Shown here: in pieces, positions 7,647-13,674 of the stretch
Position numbering within the stretch: the first letter of the stretch is position 1
Layout of the letters: each line of letters starts with the position of its first letter
IMG/VR virus record: IMGVR_UViG_3300031759_000947
Coordinates: 1 to 33,256 of that record
Reading direction: 5' to 3' (one strand)
DNA from: a virus
Length of the DNA: 33,256 bases
Notes under the pieces: model-generated
Database searches by the model: none
What the model was told of the DNA's origin: nothing
What the model saw: the letters and a program-made list of their open reading frames with translations, nothing else
Translations under genes and position numbers: made by a program

Positions 7647-7900
7647 GATTGCTCGCAACTGTAAGCATACCACCAAATTGTGGCTTTTAAGCGACTATTA
7701 TAGACACGATCGGGTTCGCTGAGTTTGTCAGGATCTTGATCAAAGTTTAATTTTGTTTGGATAGTTTTAAGTTGTTGCAACTGTTGATCTTTCAAACTGC
7801 AATCAACAGGATAGTCCCGCAACTGTTGGTAAGTTAGGGACTTATCTTCGTCTACACAAGCCGTAAGCAATAACGCTGACAGCAATAATGCATACTTCAT
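7643..7900 (-). CDS. Short lipoprotein
   Basis: An 85-aa lipoprotein with signal MKYALLLSALLLTAC (lipobox LTAC, Cys15), followed by VDEDKSLTYQQL. The mature region has two cysteines (VDCSL, YSCEQ) and conserved-looking aromatic residues (IWWYAYSC). It resembles the small lipoproteins seen near lysis or exclusion genes of large phages, but no family can be named. It is first in a two-gene unit driven by the promoter at 7931-7959 and coupled by ATGA to the secreted protein. Confidence 0.65.
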   Translation of the reverse strand: MKYALLLSALLLTACVDEDKSLTYQQLRDYPVDCSLKDQQLQQLKTIQTKLNFDQDPDKLSEPDRVYNSRLKATIWWYAYSCEQS

Positions 7901-7930
7901 TTTGAACTTTCGTTTAGTTACTATATGAGT

Positions 7931-7959
7931 ATTATAAACGAGTTAGCGGTATTTGTCAT
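7931..7959 (-). promoter_or_regulatory. Sigma70-type promoter
   Basis: Minus-strand ATGACA (7954-7959), a 17-bp spacer and TATAAT (7931-7936), 30 bp before the lipoprotein ATG. It matches the consensus at 11 of 12 positions and lies largely within the 3' end of the preceding gene. Confidence 0.75.
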
Positions 7960-8362
7960 CTAATTCGACGCTCGAAAGTCCAGCTATAGTTTTGAACTTT
8001 TCAAAAGCCTTTTTGGCTGTAGGATTCTTTTCCAATTCACTATTGGGTAATACAGCTTCTAGCCAAATTTCTGGACGGCGACTAGGGTGTGCTCCAAATT
8101 GACGTGGCTGGTGTAGCTTACCAGTTTCTAGTAATTCGATGCTAACACTTCGAAATCGGTCTTCGTCCTCAGCTTGATAAGCTACCCATTCAGGATTACT
8201 CAAACCATAGGGCTCGTGATATCCTTGCCAAATACTCTCCCATTGTACATCATTTCTAGGATCAAAATCTGTACGGCTAATAATGATGAGAACATCGTCA
8301 ATGTCTACTACTCCATCGACAATGTCTCTAACGCATCGACTATAACTAAGTCCAATTTTCAT
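7943..8362 (-). CDS. Conserved phage protein of unknown function
   Basis: A 139-aa soluble protein opening MKIGLSYSRCVRDIVDGVVD, with ISRTDFDPRND and a Trp-rich centre (WESIWQGYHEPYGL). The KIGLSYSRCVRDI...D..D..III.RTDFDP pattern is familiar to me from hypothetical proteins of phages and prophages, without assigned function. No metal or nucleotide motif stands out. It is coupled by ATGA to the SGNH hydrolase gene and ends the unit read from 12319. Confidence 0.7.
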   Translation of the reverse strand: MKIGLSYSRCVRDIVDGVVDIDDVLIIISRTDFDPRNDVQWESIWQGYHEPYGLSNPEWVAYQAEDEDRFRSVSIELLETGKLHQPRQFGAHPSRRPEIWLEAVLPNSELEKNPTAKKAFEKFKTIAGLSSVELDDKYR

Positions 8363-8781
8363 TTTGTTTGCTCTGCAATTCTTTTATAACCAAGTGCATT
8401 AGGGTGGATATGGTCTGGCTGTAATTGATTATTGGTAATTACAGTATCTCCAAACTCCTTGGCAACAATACTAACAGTCTGCATAATTGCTTGGATACTT
8501 ACTTCACTTTTAGGATTATTACCAGCAGGCATGATCCAAAACACTCTATCAGCTTTAGTCAGTCTACGAATAGTACGTAGTTCCTCTTCAGTCTTAATAT
8601 ATTTGTGATCATTTGATCCAAGACTAATAATTACAGTTTTGGCTTCAAACGGACTCTTGCCAACATTCTTATTAAGCCATTGATAACTATTAAGTCCACC
8701 TGTAGCATATGATACACACTCGGGGCGTACCTGGGCAGTACCTACAGCAATACTATCGCCCATTATTAGACAATCAATCAT
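8359..8781 (-). CDS. SGNH/GDSL-type hydrolase
   Basis: A 140-aa minimal SGNH hydrolase. Block I is MGDSIAVG with the nucleophile S10, block III is GSND (N57), and block V is DHIH with D123 and H126 forming the catalytic dyad. These act as esterases or acyl hydrolases on lipids, glycans or thioesters. At 140 aa it is shorter than most (about 180-250) but all blocks are present. No signal peptide, so it acts in the cytoplasm unless released by lysis. It overlaps neighbours by ATGA on both sides. Confidence 0.85.
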   Translation of the reverse strand: MIDCLIMGDSIAVGTAQVRPECVSYATGGLNSYQWLNKNVGKSPFEAKTVIISLGSNDHKYIKTEEELRTIRRLTKADRVFWIMPAGNNPKSEVSIQAIMQTVSIVAKEFGDTVITNNQLQPDHIHPNALGYKRIAEQTK

Positions 8782-8942
8782 TTAACACCTTCCTCTAGCT
8801 CTTGCACACGAGCCTGTAATTGTTTTACTGCATCTTCTAATTTTTCAATATGCTCTGCAACTTGTTGCATAAAGTCGTTGGTATTATTACCAGTTACTCG
8901 TAGCATTTCAGCTACGGTAGTTGTTACAATTTCTTCTGCCAT
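8778..8942 (-). CDS. 54-aa coiled-coil peptide
   Basis: The product MAEEIVTTTVAEMLRVTGNN continues into NDFMQQVAEHIEKLEDAVKQ and LQARVQELEEGVK. This is a helix with hydrophobic residues in heptad register, so a short oligomerising coiled coil. The start ATG has a GGAG ribosome binding site inside the end of the phosphoesterase gene. A longer in-frame reading further upstream would run antisense-like through the phosphoesterase and is not believed. Confidence 0.65.
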   Translation of the reverse strand: MAEEIVTTTVAEMLRVTGNNTNDFMQQVAEHIEKLEDAVKQLQARVQELEEGVK

Positions 8943-8943
8943 A

Positions 8944-9804
8944 TTAAATCTCCAATAAAATATTAGGGTTCCAACCTGTGTCTTCGCTGTAACCATCGTT
9001 TTCGTAACCACGTGGATTACAAACAATTCTAGTCTCTCCAATCTTATAATCGAAAGGATAATGTGTATGTCCATGTGTCCACAACACGACCTGTGGGTGA
9101 TCCAAAATGAACTCACTTAGATCACTATGATAGCCACCGTTCATGAGTGTCTCATGAGCATACTGTTCGTGTACACTTTGGAAACTTGGACTATGATGCC
9201 CGACCACAACACACTTTTTGTCCTTATGTTCTTCGACAATCAGCTTGATGTAGGCAAGAGTCTTATCGTGTCTGTGAGCGACATCCAACGCACTCATAGG
9301 AGCATAGCTTCTGTAGTCGTTACGAATGATACGAAAATCGTTCATCATACCTTCAATAGCATGCATGGTCAGCGGATCACGCCGGTTCATATCAGTCCAA
9401 AGTGTACCACCTACAAACACGACATCATCGATGATTTTAGTGTCCTGTTCTAACATATAGATGTTGGGAAACTTGGCAACTTCGTCACGCATATAATCGA
9501 TACCAGCATAGAACTTACCATTGTAGAATTCGTGATTACCCATGATGTAGATCACATGCGGAAACTGAAAACTACAACGCTTCAAAAAGTCACGGAATCT
9601 TTGAGCACGTTCTTGTCTACGACCCAAGCCGGTACCATTGGCAATAGCCCGTTGATCACTAGTATTAACGAGCTCAGGATGGTCGTGGAGATCCTGGGCG
9701 ATCATAATATCACCACCAAGGATCAGTACGTCATAGTCGTTGTCGTTCTGAATATTAATATCACTGAACTCCAAATGGAGATCACTGACTAGTTTGATTC
9801 TCAT
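8944..9804 (-). CDS. Calcineurin-like metallophosphoesterase
   Basis: A 286-aa protein with all metal-binding motifs: DLH at the N-terminus (D8, H10 in MRIKLVSDLHLEF), GGDI, GNHEF, GHHSPS and GHTHYP. This is the complete di-metal centre of calcineurin-like phosphoesterases such as nucleases and cyclic-nucleotide or Ap4A hydrolases. Its size and the GHHSP spacing resemble small bacterial phosphoesterases. The specific substrate cannot be told. It begins directly after the stop of the preceding gene. Confidence 0.9.
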   Translation of the reverse strand: MRIKLVSDLHLEFSDINIQNDNDYDVLILGGDIMIAQDLHDHPELVNTSDQRAIANGTGLGRRQERAQRFRDFLKRCSFQFPHVIYIMGNHEFYNGKFYAGIDYMRDEVAKFPNIYMLEQDTKIIDDVVFVGGTLWTDMNRRDPLTMHAIEGMMNDFRIIRNDYRSYAPMSALDVAHRHDKTLAYIKLIVEEHKDKKCVVVGHHSPSFQSVHEQYAHETLMNGGYHSDLSEFILDHPQVVLWTHGHTHYPFDYKIGETRIVCNPRGYENDGYSEDTGWNPNILLEI

Positions 9805-10389
9805 TTAATCCTCTATAGGAAATTTTGGTAAAGTTTCATCTTTCCATTTCTGGACGTCTTCTTTATTATACTCGCCTTTTTCAACTTTGTCAATAAATGA
9901 TTTGAGCATTTTGTTCATCCAGTCGTTGAACGTCATGTTTTCAGCATGTGCAGATTTGAATGCAAACATTAAAAGATCGTCTGGTAAATTTAAAGGAACA
10001 CTTACATCAGTGCTGTAGTCCTCCCCTGCTTTGATAGCTAGGCATTTTTGGATAAAGTCGTCGTCGACTTCCAAGTCTACATACTCAACGTCATCCCATG
10101 CTTCATTTAGGTTAACCAAATGACGGGTGGATTCTTTACGATGCTTTTCAACAAACTTGGGATTGATCATACGATAAGCACGATCATTTGTATAGTCGCA
10201 TACACTTACTTCGTATACCTTTTGGCTTTTAGTACTAAACACAATGCTAAAACTATATCCACCTTTGCCGTGAACACCGTTCCAACTGTCTAGTTGATGA
10301 CTATAAGGACCGTAACAATTCCAACCATAATCACTACCTTCGGTAATTTTATAGTCAGTAAGTTCCATCCATTCTTTTAAAGTAATCAT
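9805..10389 (-). CDS. Conserved phage protein
   Basis: A 194-aa protein with an N-terminal domain MITLKEWMELTDYKITEGSD that contains many aromatic residues (YGWNCYGPYSHQLDSW). A C-terminal helical part reads LNLPDDLLMFAFKSAHAENM and then FNDWMNKMLKSFIDK. The DDLLMFAFKSAHAENMTFNDWMN stretch resembles the short C-terminal domain found in several unrelated phage hypotheticals, possibly a protein-protein contact module. The function is unknown. Its start overlaps the previous gene by ATG-TGA coupling. Confidence 0.68.
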   Translation of the reverse strand: MITLKEWMELTDYKITEGSDYGWNCYGPYSHQLDSWNGVHGKGGYSFSIVFSTKSQKVYEVSVCDYTNDRAYRMINPKFVEKHRKESTRHLVNLNEAWDDVEYVDLEVDDDFIQKCLAIKAGEDYSTDVSVPLNLPDDLLMFAFKSAHAENMTFNDWMNKMLKSFIDKVEKGEYNKEDVQKWKDETLPKFPIED

Positions 10390-10991
10390 TGCTCGAATCC
10401 TTCCTTGAGTAATTTAGTTTCTTCCAATTCATCTTTCGGTGTATCATAATCTACACCACCATGTTCTACACACACTGTCTTGATCCAACCACCTGGGGTC
10501 TGTGTTCCGGGCTTGCCACATTCTTCGCAAGTTACGCCTGACATTGATTCTGCCATGTCAACAAGTCCGCGAATGTATTCATCACCGCCTGTGTAGTAGA
10601 AGCGTAGGGTGCCAAACTTTTCTTTAACTTGATCCAGAGTTACTTGCGGAACTTCTGCGGGAATTTCACGCAGGGGATCTTTGATAAGTTCTTGCTTACG
10701 TTTTTCTACGTAATCTCGATTTAGCATGTCTTTCATATCCTCGTCGAATAATGTAGAGTCACCGGCTTTGAGTTGTTCAGCCATCTTATTAAATTTGATA
10801 GCGACTTCACGTTGTCTAATCTTCCAATCAATGTGATGCTGAATATTACCCATAAGCTGATTGAGAATCTGGAACCAACCATCTCCACATTCAAAGCCCC
10901 AGCACATACAAGTCTCCTGCATTGACTTGTCACGATTAACCATCATCTTTGGATATACCTTACATAGGTATTCGTCTAGTTCTCGTTTCAT
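10386..10991 (-). CDS. Conserved phage protein with zinc-binding motif
   Basis: A 201-aa soluble protein. The N-terminus has CMCWGFECGDGWFQIL. The middle has VTLDQVKEKFGTLRFYYTGG, and the C-terminal part has TCEECGKPG followed by VCVEH about 17 residues later, a likely CxxC...CxxH zinc site. The KEKFGTLRFYY...GD...D..E..S...C..CG pattern is familiar from many phage and prophage hypotheticals, with no known role. It could bind nucleic acid. It is coupled by 4-base overlaps to both neighbours. Confidence 0.75.
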   Translation of the reverse strand: MKRELDEYLCKVYPKMMVNRDKSMQETCMCWGFECGDGWFQILNQLMGNIQHHIDWKIRQREVAIKFNKMAEQLKAGDSTLFDEDMKDMLNRDYVEKRKQELIKDPLREIPAEVPQVTLDQVKEKFGTLRFYYTGGDEYIRGLVDMAESMSGVTCEECGKPGTQTPGGWIKTVCVEHGGVDYDTPKDELEETKLLKEGFEQ

Positions 10992-11215
10992 ATAATTTTC
11001 CCCAATCCGTTGTAAATTAGTTGATCCAACTCTGTTTGGTAGTCTTGTCCTTGTCTACGTTTGAGCCAAATGGCAGTGAGCAGTTCGCGACCATCGCCAC
11101 TGGCTCCGACTGCAAGTCCACGTTTTTCCATTTCTTCTAAAATATCCTCATCATCGAAATCGTCTAAGTCAACATCAATCTCGACTTCTTTATAAACTGT
11201 AGTGTATCTGCTCAT
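10988..11215 (-). CDS. Small acidic phage protein
   Basis: A 75-aa protein. The first half is strikingly acidic (EVEIDVDLDDFDDEDILEEM) and the second half basic (AIWLKRRQGQDY). It resembles the small VDVDLDDFDDEDLIEELE proteins found in phage and prophage genomes, where the function is unknown. DNA mimicry is conceivable for the acidic half but is only inference. It overlaps both neighbours by ATGA. Confidence 0.68.
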   Translation of the reverse strand: MSRYTTVYKEVEIDVDLDDFDDEDILEEMEKRGLAVGASGDGRELLTAIWLKRRQGQDYQTELDQLIYNGLGKII

Positions 11216-11466
11216 TTTATTTCATCCGATGTTTCTGGAAAGTGACTGATAATTAAATCTAATGCTTCAATGGTACGCATATTAGTTACTATGTCATCTG
11301 GATGCAACCAATAGCCATCTGGGTTAGATTCTGTTTTAGGATTCTTCTTCCACTGTTTTAGTTCTTTTTTAAGATAAGCACGATAGTCCTTTAAGTTAAG
11401 ACTAGTAATGCGATCAGCAGTTTCACCATCAATCCATTGATAGGGTTTATGTTTTGCCTTACCCAT
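11212..11466 (-). CDS. 84-aa hypothetical protein
   Basis: Begins MGKAKHKPYQWIDGETADRI. A basic helical stretch (AYLKKELKQWKKNPKTES) precedes a hydrophobic-acidic C-terminus (TIEALDLIISHFPETSDEIK). There is no signal peptide and no recognised family. The TAATG overlap with the upstream gene and ATGA overlap with the downstream gene indicate translational coupling in the operon. Confidence 0.65.
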   Translation of the reverse strand: MGKAKHKPYQWIDGETADRITSLNLKDYRAYLKKELKQWKKNPKTESNPDGYWLHPDDIVTNMRTIEALDLIISHFPETSDEIK

Positions 11467-11639
11467 TAGTATACCTCTTTGGTAATAGTAAACTCTTCTT
11501 TAGGCCATTTGGCTTTGAACTCATCTGTCTTTACATATTCATTGTATGCTTTAGCATCAAAGAATACTTTGGTAAATTCTGTCTTATAACTACTTTTTTT
11601 GGTAATTGTTAAGTAAACCGATTTCGCTGTACCCGCCAT
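11466..11639 (-). CDS. 57-aa hypothetical protein
   Basis: It encodes MAGTAKSVYLTITKKSSYKT and ends FTITKEVY, with Lys, Thr and aromatic residues alternating as in a small beta-rich domain. The start and stop each share one base with the neighbouring genes (TAATG at both ends), which is strong support for a real coding region despite its size. No homologue is recalled. Confidence 0.6.
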   Translation of the reverse strand: MAGTAKSVYLTITKKSSYKTEFTKVFFDAKAYNEYVKTDEFKAKWPKEEFTITKEVY

Positions 11640-12319
11640 TATTGTGCCGCCTTTACATAGTTAAGTCTGGTCTCATCGTTTCCATGTTTCCAGTGTTTGC
11701 TGTTATCTTTTACTTTTGCTTTGACAATGACGCATGGTCCACGTTTCAGTTCTGTTTGACTCATCCAACTTGCCATTTTATTGTTTATTATAGCACAGAT
11801 GTTCCATCCGTCAAAGTTCTTTGATTTAATTACCTCAAGAATTTCACAATCTAAATCTGCCAAACGATCTCCAGGACTTCCTAAAAATCCTTCGTCAACT
11901 TGACGTGAAATCTTTTTAACTTCATTGTGCATCTTATCTTTGGCCTGTACACTAGGCAGACAAGCAATCCAACCAAATTCATTTTCTTTAACTGTATCAC
12001 CGCTCAGTAAGGAATTAATTTTTGTAAGGAATTCGTTCTCGCCGTCGATTGCGGCAAACATTAATCTTTTGTAGTAACTACGAATTTCTTCTGCTCGAGT
12101 AATATCTTCAGATTCAATTTTGAGCACTTTAGTATCAGGGATAACCATTCTGGTATCCAGTGTATAAAGCATTAGAGTTTTGTTAGCCTGTTTGGTGTAC
12201 ATATAAACTCCATCATTGGCATAAACAGCCTCAGGTACTTTAAGGTACTCACCGTTAATTCTTTGTGCGGCACAGGCCAATTCTAATACTTGCTGTGTAG
12301 GAAAAGTTTTATGTTCCAT
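11639..12319 (-). CDS. Hypothetical phage protein
   Basis: A 226-aa soluble protein from ATG (MEHKTFPTQQVLELACAAQR). A GTG three codons upstream is an alternative start. Segments such as VYMYTKQANKTLMLYTLD, PGDRLADLDCEILEVI and the C-terminal NICAIINNKMASWMS suggest an alpha/beta protein. I do not recognise the family and see no catalytic signature. It is the first gene after a perfect sigma70 consensus promoter, so it is the lead gene of the long unit running down to 7943. Confidence 0.65.
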   Translation of the reverse strand: MEHKTFPTQQVLELACAAQRINGEYLKVPEAVYANDGVYMYTKQANKTLMLYTLDTRMVIPDTKVLKIESEDITRAEEIRSYYKRLMFAAIDGENEFLTKINSLLSGDTVKENEFGWIACLPSVQAKDKMHNEVKKISRQVDEGFLGSPGDRLADLDCEILEVIKSKNFDGWNICAIINNKMASWMSQTELKRGPCVIVKAKVKDNSKHWKHGNDETRLNYVKAAQ

Positions 12320-12349
12320 GTCGCTCACTGTACGAGTTAATATGTGAAT

Positions 12350-12378
12350 ATTATAGCATACAATAAAGCACGTGTCAA
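12350..12378 (-). promoter_or_regulatory. Perfect sigma70 promoter with extended -10
   Basis: Minus-strand TTGACA (12373-12378), a 17-bp spacer and TATAAT (12350-12355). The spacer ends in TGC, giving an extended -10 as well. The start codon of the next gene is 31 bp downstream. The -35 box covers the stop codon of the IF-1 gene. Confidence 0.88.
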
Positions 12379-12596
12379 AGTCGGTAAGTTACACGACCTT
12401 TGGTTAAATCATATGGGCTAACTTCCAATTTAACATTGTCGCCTTCTATGATTCTAATTTTATGTTGTTTGAGTTTGCCGCCCATATAGCAAAGTAATAA
12501 TTCGGGCATATTGTTTACTTCTACTCTGAACATGTTACCAGGCAACACTTCCTTGACTAGTCCAGTTAATTCAATTACATCTTCTTTTTTACTCAT
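12375..12596 (-). CDS. infA: Translation initiation factor IF-1
   Basis: A 73-aa single S1/OB-fold protein that matches bacterial IF-1 (72 aa in E. coli) along its length. It has an opening of the form MSKKEDVIELTGLVKEVLPG, then MFRVEVNNM, a GGKLKQHKIRIIEGDNV block and the signature C-terminus SPYDLTKGRVTYRL. Host IF-1 binds the 30S A site and stimulates initiation with IF-2 and IF-3. A phage copy could bias initiation toward phage messages or resist host control. It overlaps the AbrB-like gene by 8 bases. Confidence 0.93.
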   Translation of the reverse strand: MSKKEDVIELTGLVKEVLPGNMFRVEVNNMPELLLCYMGGKLKQHKIRIIEGDNVKLEVSPYDLTKGRVTYRL

Positions 12597-12759
12597 CTTT
12601 TACTTTTTCAAGGATCCAGGATCCGTCTCCATTATCTTTCCACTCAAGTGTATCTCCTTCTTGCCATCCAACGGCCTTTAAAAAATCTTCAGGAAATGGC
12701 AAAATTAAATCCCCACTTCCATCATCTGTTTCTTCTAAAGTTACAGTCCAATGTGTCAT
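12589..12759 (-). CDS. AbrB/MazE-like small DNA-binding protein
   Basis: A 56-aa protein, MTHWTVTLEETDDGSGDLIL, followed by PFPEDFLKAVGWQEGDTLEW. The LPFPEDFLKAVGWQEGDTLEW arrangement is that of the swapped-hairpin AbrB/SpoVT/MazE fold, usually a transcriptional regulator or antitoxin. No toxin gene is adjacent. The ATG start is chosen over a TTG six codons upstream that overlaps the previous gene. An AGTAAATA octamer lies 5 bases before this ATG and may be a weak late promoter. Confidence 0.75.
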   Translation of the reverse strand: MTHWTVTLEETDDGSGDLILPFPEDFLKAVGWQEGDTLEWKDNGDGSWILEKVKDE

Positions 12760-12764
12760 AGTAT

Positions 12765-12772
12765 TATTTACT
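12765..12772 (-). promoter_or_regulatory. Possible late-promoter octamer AGTAAATA
   Basis: A one-mismatch version of NATAAATA sits 5 bases before the ATG of the AbrB-like gene, the same close spacing as the octamers in the right half. Chance occurrence in AT-rich DNA cannot be excluded. Confidence 0.3.
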
Positions 12773-12773
12773 C

Positions 12774-13175
12774 TCAATCTTCGTCATCGTCCCAAGGAAC
12801 CGGAAACCAGCCCAAACGGTTAAAGTCTTTTTCAACTTCTTCAGTGATAACACCTTCGGACACATACTTAGTACGTTCAAAATACTCGGCATCTTCTTTA
12901 CCGTCGATACTCAAACCGCCTCTAATACCGGAACAGTACCAGTCCATATAGTCTCCGCCCTTACCTTGCCAATCTGCAACTAAGCCGCCAGCACTTCTCC
13001 AACTACAATGCCACAAGTCTTTTTTGTCATCTTGTCTTAATGCTGGAACTAGTTCTCTAGGGCACCAACGCATATTACAAAATGCCGCATAGACATTTTG
13101 AGCATAGTCGTCGCGAGTACGGATCTTGTTTAGGATCTCATCATCGCGCCAAATTTCTTCTTCTAAATTTCTCAC
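12774..13175 (-). CDS. Conserved hypothetical protein (MRNLEEEIWRD family)
   Basis: A 133-aa protein read from a GTG codon that overlaps the upstream stop (GTGA). It opens RNLEEEIWRDDEILNKIRTR and has VYAAFCNMRW, LWHCSWRSAGGLVADW and GGDYMDWYCSGIRGG. I recognise this pattern from many bacterial and phage hypothetical proteins; the function is unknown. Its C-terminus is EKDFNRLGWFPVPWDDDED. Starting further upstream would need a TTG inside the previous gene, so the GTG is preferred. Confidence 0.8.
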   Translation of the reverse strand: MRNLEEEIWRDDEILNKIRTRDDYAQNVYAAFCNMRWCPRELVPALRQDDKKDLWHCSWRSAGGLVADWQGKGGDYMDWYCSGIRGGLSIDGKEDAEYFERTKYVSEGVITEEVEKDFNRLGWFPVPWDDDED

Positions 13176-13495
13176 TGATGCCAATCGCCTTGAAAACAAT
13201 GACGCATTTCATGTCCAATGGTATGCATGTTAACATTTTTACCTGTAATGATAGTACAGGATGTGTGATTGTCGTCCCAAAAACTACAGGCTTTTAATTT
13301 AGCATTGAATCCTGCTTGTCCTTTGGCACTACGTTCTCTATTGCATTGAGCCGTAACATCATTTACCGATACCCATTTGATTTTGGATTCAGTGGTGACA
13401 TTGGAAGCTGTAGAAAACAATTCTGCAGGATCATCGTTGTACGCAAATACACTAGTGCTAATAAACATCAATGTTGCAATTACAATCTTTTTCAT
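13172..13495 (-). CDS. Secreted small HExxH protein
   Basis: A 107-aa product with signal peptide MKKIVIATLMFISTSVFAYN (cleavage after FA). The mature part has three cysteines (AQCNRE, KACSFW, TSCTII) and ends with IGHEMRHCFQGDWHQ, containing HEMRH, the zincin metal-binding signature, and a further cysteine. It looks like a tiny periplasmic metallopeptidase or an immunity/entry factor; the C-terminal position of HExxH is unusual and the third ligand could be His106 (GDWHQ). The ATG is chosen for the clean signal sequence. Confidence 0.68.
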   Translation of the reverse strand: MKKIVIATLMFISTSVFAYNDDPAELFSTASNVTTESKIKWVSVNDVTAQCNRERSAKGQAGFNAKLKACSFWDDNHTSCTIITGKNVNMHTIGHEMRHCFQGDWHQ

Positions 13496-13522
13496 TTTAA
13501 ACTTCTTTCTATTAGTTAACAA

Positions 13523-13639
13523 TGGTACAGACGGGAAGATTCGAACTTCCAAAGTCGCTCTAAGAGCTAGACCCTTGCCCTCCGTTCAGCTGGGGGTCAG
13601 CTTACTAGGAGGAGGTTTACCAGTTACACTCACGTCTGC
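13523..13639 (-). tRNA. Aberrant tRNA-like gene, encoded CCA, expanded anticodon region
   Basis: On the minus strand GCAGACG at the 5' end pairs with CGTCTGT (7 bp, first pair G-U), followed by A and an encoded CCA. The T arm is perfect (GGAAG / CTTCC around TTCGAAT) and a D-loop AACTGGTAA is present. Total length is 117 nt, far over the usual 75-95. The anticodon stem CCTCC / GGAGG encloses a 24-nt loop containing its own hairpin AGCTG / CAGCT. A further hairpin (GTC-GCTC-TTA-GAGC-GAC) sits where a long variable arm would be. The D stem pairs poorly. No anticodon can be assigned safely. It may be intron-containing, degenerate, or a tRNA-like RNA. Confidence 0.6.
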
Positions 13640-13645
13640 CTATTA

Positions 13646-13674
13646 ATTATAGCACCATGTGTAAATAATGTCAA
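13646..13674 (-). promoter_or_regulatory. Perfect sigma70 promoter for the tRNA-like gene
   Basis: Minus-strand TTGACA (13669-13674), a 17-bp spacer ending TGC and TATAAT (13646-13651). The -10 begins 6 bp before the mature 5' end of the tRNA-like gene. The -35 overlaps the start of the divergent radical SAM gene. Confidence 0.85.
13660..13667 (+). promoter_or_regulatory. Late-promoter-like octamer TGTAAATA
   Basis: A one-mismatch NATAAATA directly before the first ATG of the divergent radical SAM gene and 6 bases before its second ATG (13674). It lies in the spacer of the divergent sigma70 promoter. Confidence 0.45.

Noticed and set aside
8943-9116. N-terminal extension of the 54-aa coiled-coil gene into the phosphoesterase region
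   Set aside because: It would overlap the phosphoesterase in another frame for over 170 bases, while a GGAG-preceded ATG at 8942 gives a sensible protein.
12589-12759. Toxin-antitoxin pair from the AbrB-like gene
   Set aside because: The neighbours are IF-1 and a conserved hypothetical; neither resembles a known toxin.
13640-13667. A short ATG TGT AAA TAA frame upstream of the first radical SAM gene as an upstream ORF
   Set aside because: It is three codons long and coincides with the promoter octamer; nothing supports translation.
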